This document shows, in pieces, positions 43,357 through 51,874 of a stretch of DNA of 64,000 bases. The DNA is taken from positions 1-64,000 of the forward strand of contig DATGZH010000049.1 of the NCBI GenBank assembly GCA_035297265.1, read 5' to 3'. Position numbers and translations under genes: made by a program. This DNA is from DATGZH01 sp035297265 (GTDB lineage Bacteria; Actinomycetota; Acidimicrobiia; Acidimicrobiales; RAAP-2). Below the pieces are notes generated by a model that was given only the letters and a program-made list of their open reading frames with translations, was not told the origin of the DNA and did no database searches. Within the stretch, counting starts at the first letter, position 1. Each line of letters starts with the position of its first letter.

Positions 43357-43429
43357 CACCCCCAACGGGATTCGAACCCGTGTTACCGCCTTGAAAGGGC
43401 GGCGTCCTGGGCCGCTGGACGATGGGGGC
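43357..43429 (-). tRNA. tRNA-Glu(TTC)
   Basis: A complete 73-nt cloverleaf reads on the minus strand. Acceptor GCCCCCA pairs with TGGGGGT (one G-T). The anticodon stem CCGCC/GGCGG encloses loop CTTTCAA (anticodon TTC), and the T-arm ACGGG-TTCGAAT-CCCGT is perfect. The discriminator is G; CCA is not encoded. It marks the boundary between the remnant-rich accessory stretch and the core ctaA/ctaB region. Confidence 0.95.
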
Positions 43430-43450
43430 CGGTGGGGACGACGTTCGAAG

Positions 43451-44458
43451 CTACACCGCGGCCCGGCGGCCCCCCGACGGCGCGGCGAGGGCCGGTTCGG
43501 CGGTGGAGGGCTGTTCGAGCTCGACCGGCCGCTCGGCCGGGTGGTGGGTGAGGGAGAGGAAGAACTGGACCATGCCGACGACGAGCACGGTCGCCCCGAG
43601 GACGTGGACCTCGACGAGGAGCGGCGGCAGGTGGGTGAAGTACTGGGTGTAGCCGACGGCCGCCTGGGCCACGAGGACGACGACGAGGATCCGGGCGGCC
43701 TTGCGCACCCGTTCGGGGACGTCGAGCGCGTGGAGGGCCACCGCGGTGGCCAGCGTGAGCCCGATGAGGAGGAGGGCCAGGCTCGAGTGAAGCTCGGCCA
43801 TGTCCCGGAGGGCGATCGGCAGCCGCTTGGCCACCGTCTGGCCCTCCGAGCCCCCGGCGTGGGGCCCCGCCCCGGTCGTGGCCGTCCCGGCCAGCACCAC
43901 GAGGGCCAGGAGGCCGACGAGCCCACGGCCGAGGAGGAGCAGGGGTCGGGGCACGAGGAGCCGGCCGCTCCCGGGGCTGTAGTCCCGGTCGCAGCGGTGG
44001 AGGAGCACCACGGCGTCGGCCACGAGGAGCATCGAGGCGGCGAAGTGCACCATCACCAGGTAGGGGTTGAGCTTCGTGTAGACGACGAGGCCACCGAGCA
44101 CGGCCTGGGCCAGCACGCCGCCCACGAGGCCGGCCGAAAGCCAGACGAGGTCCCGGCGCCGGGGCCGGCGGAGGAGCGAGGCCACGAACGTCAGGCCCAT
44201 GAGCACGGTCAGGACCACGCTCACCAGCCGGTTCCCGAACTCGACGACCGGGTGGTAGGAGAGCTGGGCCGTGAGCCGGTGGTGGTAGCAGGAGGGCCAG
44301 TCGGGGCAGCCCAGGCCCGAGCCGGTCAGGCGCACCGCCGCGCCGCTCAGGACGATGAGCACCACGAGGACCAGGGAGGCCACGCAGAGCCGACGGAAGA
44401 GCGCCGGCGAGACGACCGGCCAGCGGCGCCCTCGACCAGGGGCGGCGGCTCCGTCCAC
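43451..44458 (-). CDS. ctaA: heme A synthase (CtaA/COX15)
   Basis: This is a protein of about 335 aa. I prefer the GTG at 44458, since the longer frame overlaps the divergent ctaB start. Eight transmembrane helices are predicted. The first loop carries GSGLGCPDWPSC, the Cys-six-Cys pair that forms the structural or redox disulfide of class B CtaA. VEFGNRLVS has Asn where Bacillus has the His of the first heme ligand pair, a known actinobacterial variation. His ligands in MVHFAASMLL and in DMAELHSSLALL are kept, and VEVHVLGAT gives the last. It oxidises heme O to heme A for aa3 oxidase. Confidence 0.88.
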   Translation of the reverse strand: MDGAAAPGRGRRWPVVSPALFRRLCVASLVLVVLIVLSGAAVRLTGSGLGCPDWPSCYHHRLTAQLSYHPVVEFGNRLVSVVLTVLMGLTFVASLLRRPRRRDLVWLSAGLVGGVLAQAVLGGLVVYTKLNPYLVMVHFAASMLLVADAVVLLHRCDRDYSPGSGRLLVPRPLLLLGRGLVGLLALVVLAGTATTGAGPHAGGSEGQTVAKRLPIALRDMAELHSSLALLLIGLTLATAVALHALDVPERVRKAARILVVVLVAQAAVGYTQYFTHLPPLLVEVHVLGATVLVVGMVQFFLSLTHHPAERPVELEQPSTAEPALAAPSGGRRAAV

Positions 44459-44544
44459 CGCGGCATCGTACCGGCGGGGGGCGCCAGCGGGCCTCCCCGG
44501 TACAGGTGGTCGGACCCTCCCAGGGAACCGTAAGGTTGGGGCCA

Positions 44545-45471
44545 ATGGCGTCCCAGGCCCCAGCCCTCCGCGGCGTCCGGGTGACGGGGGCGACGGTGGG
44601 GGCCTACGTGGCGCTCACCAAGCCCCGCATCGTCGAGCTGCTACTCGTCACGACCCTGCCCACGATGATCGTGGCCCAGGGCGGGCTGCCCCCGGTCGGC
44701 CTCATCGTGGCCACGCTGGCCGGCGGGGCCCTCGCCGCGGGCGGCGCCAACGCCATCAACATGGTCGTGGACCGGGACATCGACCAGGTGATGCACCGGA
44801 CGAGGAACCGGCCGCTCGTGACCGGCGCCCTCACCCCCCGGGCCGCCCTCACGTTCGCCCTCCTCCTCGAGGTGGCGGCCTTCGTGGAGCTGTGGCTCTT
44901 CGTGAACCTGCTCTCGGCGGTCCTCGCCCTCGCCGCCACCGCCTTCTACGTCTTCGTGTACACGCTCTGGCTGAAGCGCCGGTCGGTGCAGAACATCGTC
45001 ATCGGCGGCGCAGCCGGGGCGGTCCCGGTCCTCGTCGGCTGGGCCGCGGTGACCGACAGCCTGGCCTGGACCCCGGTCGTCCTCTTCGCCATCATCTTCA
45101 TCTGGACCCCGCCGCACTTCTGGTCCCTCGCCGTGCGCTACCGCGACGACTACGAGAAGGCCAACGTGCCGATGCTCCCGGTCGTGGCCTCCCCCGTGCG
45201 CACGACCCGGGAGATCCTCCTCTACTCGGTGGCCCTCGTGGCGGCCACGCTCGTCCTCGTCCCGGTGGCCCACATGGGTTGGCTCTACCTCGGGGCGGCC
45301 ATCGCGCTCGGGGCGATCTTCGTCGGCATGGCCTTCCGCCTGTGGCGCCTCGCCCGGAACGACCTGGCGACGACGAAAGAGGCGATGCGGCTGTTCGGCT
45401 ACTCGATCACCTACCTGACGCTCCTCTTCTGCGCCATGGCGGGTGACGTGTTCGTCCAACGGCTGCACTGA
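44545..45471 (+). CDS. ctaB: protoheme IX farnesyltransferase (heme O synthase)
   Basis: This is a 308-aa integral membrane UbiA-superfamily prenyltransferase. ALTKPRIVELLLVTTLP is the family N-terminus. The first Asp-rich motif NMVVDRDIDQVMHRTRNRPL binds farnesyl diphosphate through magnesium, and the second is YRDDYEKANVPMLPV. About nine helices are present, and FIWTPPHFWSLA is a CyoE/CtaB hallmark. I chose the ATG at 44545 because it best fits the family start. It is divergent from ctaA, and the thioredoxin-like gene follows two bases after its stop. Confidence 0.93.
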   Translation: MASQAPALRGVRVTGATVGAYVALTKPRIVELLLVTTLPTMIVAQGGLPPVGLIVATLAGGALAAGGANAINMVVDRDIDQVMHRTRNRPLVTGALTPRAALTFALLLEVAAFVELWLFVNLLSAVLALAATAFYVFVYTLWLKRRSVQNIVIGGAAGAVPVLVGWAAVTDSLAWTPVVLFAIIFIWTPPHFWSLAVRYRDDYEKANVPMLPVVASPVRTTREILLYSVALVAATLVLVPVAHMGWLYLGAAIALGAIFVGMAFRLWRLARNDLATTKEAMRLFGYSITYLTLLFCAMAGDVFVQRLH

Positions 45472-45472
45472 C

Positions 45473-46093
45473 GTGAGCGGGACACCGGACGCCGGGGACG
45501 ACTCGGCCGAAGCGCCCGAGGCGGCGTCCGCCCTGCCGGCCAAACCCCGGGTCATGTTCCTCGCGATCGGCCTCATCGTGGCCGCGGTCCTCGCCATCGG
45601 CCTCTTCACGAGCCTCGGCTCGTCCGTCGGCCCCGGACGCCCCACGGTGGGAAGCGCCGCGCCGTCGTTCACGCTGCCCCGGCTGGGCGCGGCGGGCACG
45701 GTCGGCACGCCGGCCGACGGCGGCGGCGCCGGCCGGCCGGCCGTGGTCGTCTTCTTCGCCAGCTGGTGCGGTCCCTGCCAGGCCGAGATGCCCGCCCTCG
45801 CCGTCGCCTACCGGGACCAGCAGGCGGCCGGCGGCCCGCTCGCCCGGGTCCGGCTGCTCGGGGTGGACAGCGTGGACCCCACCGGCAGCGCCCTCGCCTT
45901 CGTGCACAAGAGCGGCGTCGAGTTCCCGGTGGGGGCGGACCGCAAGGGCACGGTCACGAGCGGCCTCTACTACTTCACCGGGGACCCCGAGGCCGTCTTC
46001 ATCTCGGGCGACGGCAGGGTCGTCCACATCACCTACGGCCCGGTGAGCGTGGCCCAGCTGCAGCACTGGGAGCACCGGCTCGTGGCGGGCTGA
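45473..46093 (+). CDS. TlpA/ResA-like membrane-anchored thioredoxin
   Basis: This is a 206-aa protein starting at GTG 45473, one base after the ctaB stop. A short acidic N-tail is followed by a signal-anchor helix (RVMFLAIGLIVAAVLAIGLFTS). The thioredoxin domain has VVVFFASWCGPCQAEMPALA, with active site WCGPC, and a family-typical VHKSGVEFPVGAD with TGDPEAVFISGDG. The active site faces outside the membrane. Next to heme A genes, it probably reduces cysteines of cytochrome oxidase assembly factors or of the CtaA disulfide, as Sco/ResA proteins do. Assignment to the family is firm; the partner is inferred. Confidence 0.88.
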   Translation: MSGTPDAGDDSAEAPEAASALPAKPRVMFLAIGLIVAAVLAIGLFTSLGSSVGPGRPTVGSAAPSFTLPRLGAAGTVGTPADGGGAGRPAVVVFFASWCGPCQAEMPALAVAYRDQQAAGGPLARVRLLGVDSVDPTGSALAFVHKSGVEFPVGADRKGTVTSGLYYFTGDPEAVFISGDGRVVHITYGPVSVAQLQHWEHRLVAG

Positions 46094-46096
46094 GCC

Positions 46097-46837
46097 TCAC
46101 TCCCAGCGGAACGTGAGGCCGGCGGCCACCGAGGCGGCGACGGCCCACACGGCGAGCACCACCCAGCACCAGAGCGGAGCGTCGAGGCCCCGCCCCATGA
46201 CGGCGTGGAGGCCCTCGGCCAGGGCGGCCGGCGGCAGGCGCCGGGCGAGCGCGGCCAGGCCGGCCGGCAGCGAGGCGAGCGGGACGATCATGCCGCCGAC
46301 GAGGAGGAACACGAGGTAGAGGGCGTTCGCCGCCGCCAGGTTCACCTCGGCCCGCAGGACGCCGGCCAGGAAGAGCCCGATGCCCCCGAAGGCCACGGTG
46401 GCGAGGAGCACGAGGCCGAGCGCCTGCCCGGCGGCCGACGCCCCGCCCGCCGCGCCGGGCGGGCGCCAGCCCAGCCCCACGCCGACGGGGATGAGCACCG
46501 CCGCCTGGGCCAGCTCGACGAGGAGGACCGTCGACACCTTGGCGCCGAGGAGCCGGGGCCGCCCGAGCGGCGTCGACCCCAGGCGCTTCAGCACGCCGTA
46601 GCCCCGCTCGAAGCCCGTGGCGATCCCGAGCGACACCATGGCCGTCGACATCACGGCCAACGCCAGGATCCCCGGGAGGACGAACGTCACCCGGTCCAAC
46701 GTGTGGGTGTCGACGACGTGGACGGTGGAGAAGAAGACGAGGAAGACGACCGGGATGCCGATCGTGAGGAGGAGCGTCTCGCCGCGACGGAGCGTCATCC
46801 AGGTCTCGGCCCGGACCTGGGCCAGGAGGGCGCTCAC
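46097..46837 (-). CDS. ABC-2-type exporter permease
   Basis: This is a 246-aa membrane protein that starts at the GTG at 46837, overlapping the ATPase stop (GTGA). The long in-frame extension upstream is only a shadow of the ATPase gene. Six hydrophobic helices run from TLLLTIGIPVVFLVFFSTVHV to VVLAVWAVAASVAAGLTF. The family motif VMSTAMVSLGIATGFERGYGVLKRLGSTPLGRP is present. MIVPLASLPAGLAALARRLPPA matches the fifth-helix region of ABC2 permeases. With the ATPase it forms a two-gene exporter of DrrAB type; the substrate is unknown. Confidence 0.88.
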   Translation of the reverse strand: MSALLAQVRAETWMTLRRGETLLLTIGIPVVFLVFFSTVHVVDTHTLDRVTFVLPGILALAVMSTAMVSLGIATGFERGYGVLKRLGSTPLGRPRLLGAKVSTVLLVELAQAAVLIPVGVGLGWRPPGAAGGASAAGQALGLVLLATVAFGGIGLFLAGVLRAEVNLAAANALYLVFLLVGGMIVPLASLPAGLAALARRLPPAALAEGLHAVMGRGLDAPLWCWVVLAVWAVAASVAAGLTFRWE

Positions 46838-47847
46838 CGCCGCCGCCGCCGGCCCGTGGGCGCCGGCTCCGGGTCGGCCTCGTCGGCCGCCGCGCCGACG
46901 AGGGCGAGGTAGGTCTCCTCGAGCGACTGCGAGGTGCGCAGGTCGGTGAGGGTGGCTCGGTGCTCGGCCAGCCAACCGGCCAGGGCCGCCGTGAGCTCGG
47001 GCGAGGCCTCGGCGTCCACCCGGTAGCGGCCGGGCGACTCCTCGGCCACGGGCACCCCGAGGGCCCGGGAGAGGCCCCCGGTGTCGAGGCCGGCCGGGGC
47101 GCCGAAGCGGACGGCCGGGCGCTCGCCCGAGCGGGCCCCGAGCTCGGCCGGTGTGCCCTCGGCCACGAGGCGCCCCCGGTGGACGATCAGCACCCGGTCG
47201 GCCAGGTGCTCGGCCTCGGCCAGCTCGTGGGTGGTGAGGAGCACGCAGGTCCCCCGGCGGGCGAGGTCGGCCACCACGGCGCGCACCTGGAGGCGCCCCT
47301 CGGGGTCGACGCCGGCCGTCGGCTCGTCGAGGAACACGACGCTCGGCCGGCCCACGAGGGCGAGGGCGAGCGAGAGCCGTTGCTGCTCGCCGCCCGAGAG
47401 CCTTCGCCAGGGGGTGCGGGCCGCCCGGCGCAGCCCGACGAGCTCGAGCAGCTCCTCGGGGTCGGCGGGGTCGTCGTAGTAGCTGGCGAAGAGCCGGAGG
47501 GCCTGGCGGGGGTCGAGCATCGGGTAGACGCCGCCGCGCTGGAGCATGACGCCCAACCGGGCCACGAGCCGCCGGTGGTCGGCCACCGGGTCCAGCCCGA
47601 GCACGGCCAGCCGCCCGCTGCTCGGCCGGCGGTAGCCCTCCAGGCACTCGACGGTCGAGGTCTTGCCGGCGCCGTTCGGGCCGAGGAGCGCCACCACCTC
47701 GCCCGCCCGCGCGCTGAGCGAGAGCCCGTCGACCGCGGTGAGGTCGCCGTAGCGCACGACGAGGTCGTGGCACTCCACGAGCGGTTGGTCGTCGCCCATC
47801 GGCTGCGACGGCGCGCCGATCGGGAGGGGAGCGGCGTCGGCCGGCAT
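46834..47847 (-). CDS. ABC exporter ATP-binding protein
   Basis: This is a 337-aa ATPase. Walker A is LLGPNGAGKTST, and the Q-loop is LGVMLQRGGVYP. The signature is RLSGGEQQRLSLALALV, Walker B VVFLDEPTAGVDP and the H-loop TTHELAEAEH. The C-terminal extension (about 240-330) ends in SLEETYLALV and a poly-Arg tail; ETYL endings are standard for DrrA/NodI-type ATPases. Its first codons lie close to the divergent serS start. It is coupled with the permease. Confidence 0.92.
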   Translation of the reverse strand: MPADAAPLPIGAPSQPMGDDQPLVECHDLVVRYGDLTAVDGLSLSARAGEVVALLGPNGAGKTSTVECLEGYRRPSSGRLAVLGLDPVADHRRLVARLGVMLQRGGVYPMLDPRQALRLFASYYDDPADPEELLELVGLRRAARTPWRRLSGGEQQRLSLALALVGRPSVVFLDEPTAGVDPEGRLQVRAVVADLARRGTCVLLTTHELAEAEHLADRVLIVHRGRLVAEGTPAELGARSGERPAVRFGAPAGLDTGGLSRALGVPVAEESPGRYRVDAEASPELTAALAGWLAEHRATLTDLRTSQSLEETYLALVGAAADEADPEPAPTGRRRRR

Positions 47848-47875
47848 AGTGCCCGAACGCTACCGTTGGGCCGTC

Positions 47876-49177
47876 ATGATCGACATCCGGCTCGTGCGCG
47901 ACGACCGCGACGCGGTGAAGACGGCGCTCGCCCGGCGCGGCGTCGACCCGGCGGAGGTGGACCGCCTGGCCGAGGCGGACGAGGCCCACCGGGCGGCCCT
48001 CCGGCACCAGGAGTCACTCCGGGCCGACGTGAAGAGCCTCTCCCGTCAGGTGGCCGAGGCCAAGCGGGCCCAGGATGACGGCGAGGCGGCCCGCCTCACC
48101 GAGGAGAGCCGGGCCGTCGGCGAGGCGGAGCGGGCCGCCGCGGCCACCGCCGGGCAGGCGGGGGACCAGGTGCGCGAGATGCTCCTCTACCTCCCGAACC
48201 TGCCGGCCGACGAGGCTCCCGACGGGGAGGGCCCCGAGGACAACGTCGAGGTCGGCCGCTGGTGGCCGGGGAAGGACGACGGTCGTCCGGAGCCCGAGTT
48301 CGGGCCGCACCAGCAGGTGCCGCACTGGGAGGTCGGCGAGCAGCTGGGCCTGCTCGACATGGAGCGCGGGGCCCGCCTGTCGGGGTCCATGTTCCCCCTC
48401 TACCGCCGGGCCGGGGCCCGCCTCCTGCGGGCCCTCTCGGCGTTCGCCCTCGACCGCCACGCCGACGCCTACGAGGAGATCCGCCCACCCACGCTCGTGC
48501 TCACCGAGACCATGGTCTCGACCGGCCACCTGCCGAAGTTCGCCGACGAGGCCTACCACATGGAGCGCGACGACCTCTGGGCCATCCCCACGGCCGAGGT
48601 GCCCCTCACGTCCCTCCACCGGGGCGAGATCCTGGACGAGGCGGTCCTGCCGCTGCGCTACACCGCGGCCACCGCCTGTTACCGGCGCGAGGCCGGGGCG
48701 GCCGGCCGGGAGACCCGGGGCCTCCTGCGGGTGCACGAGTTCGACAAGGTCGAGCTCTTCGCCTACGCCACGCCCGAGCAGGCGCCGGACGTGCACGCCG
48801 ACATCTTGGAGCGGGCCGAGTCGCTCCTCCAAGAGCTCGGCCTCGGCTACCGCGTGCTCGACCTCTGCGCCGGCGACCTCAGCGGGTCGTCGGCCCGCAC
48901 GTTCGACCTCGAGGTCTACGCCCCGGGCTCGGCCCAGTGGCTCGAGGTCTCCTCGGTCAGCTGGTTCCGCGACTACCAGGCGAGGCGGGCCGGGGTCCGC
49001 TACCGACCGACCGGCGGCGGCTCGCCGGTCTTCGTCCACACGCTCAACGGCTCGGCCCTCGCCTGGGCCCGCATCTGGGCGGCGATCGTCGAGACCAGCC
49101 GCCAGCCCGACGGGTCGCTGCGCCTGCCCGAGTGCCTCTCGCCCAACCTCGGCGGCGAGCTCGTGGTGAAGGGCTGA
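47876..49177 (+). CDS. serS: seryl-tRNA synthetase
   Basis: This is a 433-aa class II synthetase. The N-terminal arm (about 1-110) is the antiparallel coiled coil, including ALRHQESLRADVKSLSRQVAEAK. Motif 1 lies near HADAYEEIRPPTLV, and motif 2 is ACYRREAGAAGRETRGLLRVHEFDKVE. Motif 3 is LNGSALAWARIWAAIVETSR, with the catalytic Arg. EIRPPTLVLTETMVSTGHLPKF and IPTAEVPLT (serine pocket) complete the signature. I chose the ATG at 47876, where MIDIRLVRDD is the standard SerS start. It is a single essential gene. Confidence 0.96.
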   Translation: MIDIRLVRDDRDAVKTALARRGVDPAEVDRLAEADEAHRAALRHQESLRADVKSLSRQVAEAKRAQDDGEAARLTEESRAVGEAERAAAATAGQAGDQVREMLLYLPNLPADEAPDGEGPEDNVEVGRWWPGKDDGRPEPEFGPHQQVPHWEVGEQLGLLDMERGARLSGSMFPLYRRAGARLLRALSAFALDRHADAYEEIRPPTLVLTETMVSTGHLPKFADEAYHMERDDLWAIPTAEVPLTSLHRGEILDEAVLPLRYTAATACYRREAGAAGRETRGLLRVHEFDKVELFAYATPEQAPDVHADILERAESLLQELGLGYRVLDLCAGDLSGSSARTFDLEVYAPGSAQWLEVSSVSWFRDYQARRAGVRYRPTGGGSPVFVHTLNGSALAWARIWAAIVETSRQPDGSLRLPECLSPNLGGELVVKG

Positions 49178-49183
49178 ACCCGA

Positions 49184-49945
49184 TCAGCCGGCCGGGACGT
49201 CGAAGCGGTAACCGACGCCGCGCACCGTGGTGATGAGCACGGGGTTCGAGGGGTCCTCCTCGATGCGGGAGCGGAGGCGTTTCACGTGGACGTCGAGGGT
49301 CTTCGTGTCCCCGATGTAGTCGGTGCCCCACACCCGGTCGATCAGCACGTCACGGGTGAGGACCCGCCCGGCGTTCTCCACGAGGAGGCGGAGGAGCTCG
49401 AACTCCTTGCGGCGCAGGTGCACCTCGCCGCCGCGCACGAAGACCCGGCGCTGGTCGATGTCGACCCGGACCTCGCCCGCCTCCCAGGCGCCGTCGTCGC
49501 CGACCGGCCGGGCCCACTCGCTTCCCCGGGACCCGTCGAAGGGCACGGGAGCCCGCCGCAGCACCGCCCGCATGCGGGCCACGAGCTCGCGCAGGCGGTA
49601 GGGCTTGGTCACGTAGTCGTCGGCCCCGACCTCGAGGGCCACGACCGTGTCGATCTCGGTGCCCTTGGCCGTCACCATGATGATCGGGACCGAGGACTTG
49701 GTCCGGATCGAACGGCAGACGTCGAGCCCCGATATCCGGGGCAGCATGAGGTCGAGGAGCACGAGGTCCGGCTCGGCCTCGTTGAACATCCGGAGCGCCT
49801 CGTTGCCGTCGCGGGCCACGGTGACCCGGAAGCCCTCGTGGCCCAGCCCCACGACGAGGGCCTCGATGAACGACTCCTCGTCCTCGGCGAGGAGCACCGA
49901 GACGGGCCGGGTGTCGGTGCCGGGTCGGCGGTCCATCGCCATCAT
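49184..49945 (-). CDS. OmpR/PhoB-family response regulator (RegX3-like)
   Basis: This is a 253-aa protein. The receiver domain (about 14-128) has an acidic pair in LLAEDEESF, phosphoacceptor Asp65 in LVLLDLMLPRISG, Thr in IIMVTAKG and Lys in YVTKPYRLREL. The winged-helix DNA-binding part (about 155-250) contains RKEFELLRLLVENAGRVLTR and TLDVHVKRLRSRIEEDP, ending GVGYRFD. The ATG overlaps the stop of the kinase gene (ATGA). This layout is that of SenX3-RegX3/PhoRP phosphate-responsive pairs; the stimulus here is unverified. Confidence 0.93.
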   Translation of the reverse strand: MMAMDRRPGTDTRPVSVLLAEDEESFIEALVVGLGHEGFRVTVARDGNEALRMFNEAEPDLVLLDLMLPRISGLDVCRSIRTKSSVPIIMVTAKGTEIDTVVALEVGADDYVTKPYRLRELVARMRAVLRRAPVPFDGSRGSEWARPVGDDGAWEAGEVRVDIDQRRVFVRGGEVHLRRKEFELLRLLVENAGRVLTRDVLIDRVWGTDYIGDTKTLDVHVKRLRSRIEEDPSNPVLITTVRGVGYRFDVPAG

Positions 49946-51375
49946 GTCCGCTCCAGGATGGCCGCCCGGTCGAGGTCGAGCGGGAGCACGAGGGTGAAGG
50001 TCGAGCCCTCGCCCTCGCGCGACTCGACGTCGACCCGGCCCTGGTGGTTGCTGGCCACGTGCCGGACGATCGAGAGGCCGAGGCCGGTCCCCCCGGTCTC
50101 GCGGCTGCGGCCGTGGTCCACCCGGTAGAAGCGCTCGAAGATGCGGTCGAGGTCCCGGGCGGGGATGCCGATCCCGTGGTCGGCCACCGAGATGCGCACG
50201 GTCGGACGGTCGCTCGCCCGGAAGGCGTCGGTCTGGTGGGTGCCGGTGGCCTCGTCCACCGCCACGGCGACCGAGCCGGTGGGCTGGCCCTGGGAGAGCG
50301 TGCCCCGGGCGCCGTCGGCCGCGGCGGCCGTGCCGAGCGGCAGGCCCTGATCCTCGGAGACCGTCGCCGAGACGTTCACCTCGCTCCCGTCGTAGGAGTA
50401 GGTGACGGCGTTCTCCAACAGCGCTTGCATGGCCGAGACGAGTTGGCGGCGGTCGCCGAGCACGGCCACCTGCGTCGCCGTCTCGGCGAGGTGGATCGTG
50501 ATGCCGCGCTGGTCGGCCGCCGCCCTCATCCGCTGCACGGCTTCGGCCATGACGAGGTTCACGAGCACCGGCTCGCGCGGCGGTGCCTCCTCGGACTCGA
50601 TGCGGGTCAGGTCGAGCAGGTCGTCGATGATCCGGCTCACCCGGAACGCCTCGTTGTGGATCCGGCTGGCCAGGCGTTGGGCCACCTCGACGTCGGGCTC
50701 GGACACGAGCGTCTCGGCGAGGAGCCCGAGCGCGCCCATCGGCGTCTTCAGCTCGTGACTCACGTTGGCCACGAAGTCCCGGCGGATCTCCTCCAGCCGC
50801 CGCCGCTCGGAGACGTCTTCGATCATGGCGATGACGCCGAGCGGTCGCCGTCCGTCGTCGATCAGCAGCGCCCGGACCGACAGCGTCCGCCGGGGTGGCC
50901 CGTAGAGGTCGAGCGTCCGCTCGGCCGACCCCTCGTGCCAGGCGTCCTCCAGGAGCTCGGTCACCGCCTGGGCGGCCAGGGCGTCGCCGTGGCGGCTCGT
51001 CATGAGGGCGTTGGCCCGGGCGTTGCGGTAGACGACCGCGCCGTTCTCGTCACAGAGGACGACGCCCTGGGACAGCGTGTCGAGCGAACGGCGGAGGCGG
51101 ATGGCGTCGGAGCTCGAGGAGGCCACGGCCTCGGCTGCCGACCCCGTGACCTGTTCGAGGTAGGAGAGCGCCACTTCGATGTTGTTCTCCTCGGCCGGCG
51201 GGTCGAGCCCGAGGCGCGAGCCCAGCGCGGAGAGGCGCTGCGCGAGAGCCCGCCGTCCCGACCGCCGGCCGAGCACGGCGGCCACCACCGCGACCACGAC
51301 GAGGATGGCGGCCGCGAGACCCGCCGCGGCGGCCGGGGGCAGTCCGGCGACGTCAGCGCTGAGGGACGCTCCCAT
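49942..51375 (-). CDS. PAS-containing sensor histidine kinase (SenX3-like)
   Basis: This is a 477-aa kinase with one N-terminal membrane helix (LAAAILVVVAVVAAVLG). A PAS-like domain (about 85-190) includes GVVLCDENGAVVYRNARANAL. The DHp region has His about 206 in FVANVSHELKTPMGALGLLAETL. The ATP-binding domain has the N-box LLENAVTYS, G1 ADHGIGIP, F-box ERFYRVDHGRSRETGG and G2 GTGLGLSIVRHV. Between N-box and G1 lies an unusual insertion of about 45 residues rich in Gly/Ala/Thr (about 330-375). Only one membrane segment suggests cytoplasmic sensing, as in SenX3. Confidence 0.92.
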   Translation of the reverse strand: MGASLSADVAGLPPAAAAGLAAAILVVVAVVAAVLGRRSGRRALAQRLSALGSRLGLDPPAEENNIEVALSYLEQVTGSAAEAVASSSSDAIRLRRSLDTLSQGVVLCDENGAVVYRNARANALMTSRHGDALAAQAVTELLEDAWHEGSAERTLDLYGPPRRTLSVRALLIDDGRRPLGVIAMIEDVSERRRLEEIRRDFVANVSHELKTPMGALGLLAETLVSEPDVEVAQRLASRIHNEAFRVSRIIDDLLDLTRIESEEAPPREPVLVNLVMAEAVQRMRAAADQRGITIHLAETATQVAVLGDRRQLVSAMQALLENAVTYSYDGSEVNVSATVSEDQGLPLGTAAAADGARGTLSQGQPTGSVAVAVDEATGTHQTDAFRASDRPTVRISVADHGIGIPARDLDRIFERFYRVDHGRSRETGGTGLGLSIVRHVASNHQGRVDVESREGEGSTFTLVLPLDLDRAAILERT

Positions 51376-51542
51376 GACACCGACAGCATGACAGGACCGG
51401 CCGGACGCGGCGAACACTCGCCGGGCGCGTCGCCCGACCTCGGCCGACCGTTCCGGCCTTGTCGGCGTCGGCGGTCCGGCGCCGTCCCACCGGCCCGCCG
51501 GGCCGGCGGCCACCGCCATCTCCTGTCCCTGGAGGACCGCCG

Positions 51543-51869
51543 ATGCCCCAGCTCCTCGGCTCGATCGTCCCGCTCGTGCTGCTCGCCGCCGGCGGCGGGG
51601 TCTCGCTCAACCCCGACCCGAACCAGCTCCCCGGGGGCGGGACGCTCCAGAACCTGGCGGACGGCATCGGGTCGTGGGCCCTCATCGCCGCGCTCGTGGG
51701 GATGGTGGTCGGCGCGGCCGTCTGGGCCCTCGGCTCCCACTCGCAGAACTACCACCAGTCGATGGCCGGCCGGCGGGCCGTCCTCGTCTCGGGGCTGGCG
51801 GCGCTCATCATCGGGGCGGCGCCGCCGATCATCAATTTCTTCTTCAAGGCCGGCTCGAGCCTCCACTGA
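51543..51869 (+). CDS. DUF6112-like pilin/TrbC-type membrane protein
   Basis: This is a 108-aa protein with GGAGG nine bases before the ATG. A hydrophobic N-terminus (LLGSIVPLVLLAAGGG) works as signal or anchor. SLNPDPNQLPGGGTLQNLADG follows, and then two membrane helices (SWALIAALVGMVVGAAVWALG and AVLVSGLAALIIGAAPPIINFFF) separated by a polar loop with RRA. The length and two-helix hairpin match VirB2/TrbC pilin subunits and the actinobacterial DUF6112 family. It is first in the secretion cluster, five bases before the TrbL-like gene, and may build a surface structure. Confidence 0.8.
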   Translation: MPQLLGSIVPLVLLAAGGGVSLNPDPNQLPGGGTLQNLADGIGSWALIAALVGMVVGAAVWALGSHSQNYHQSMAGRRAVLVSGLAALIIGAAPPIINFFFKAGSSLH

Positions 51870-51874
51870 TCGAC

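Noticed and set aside
46097..48007. Apparent 636-aa ATPase-permease fusion
   Set aside because: The first 390 residues are an out-of-frame reading of the ATPase gene. The permease starts at the GTGA overlap at 46837.
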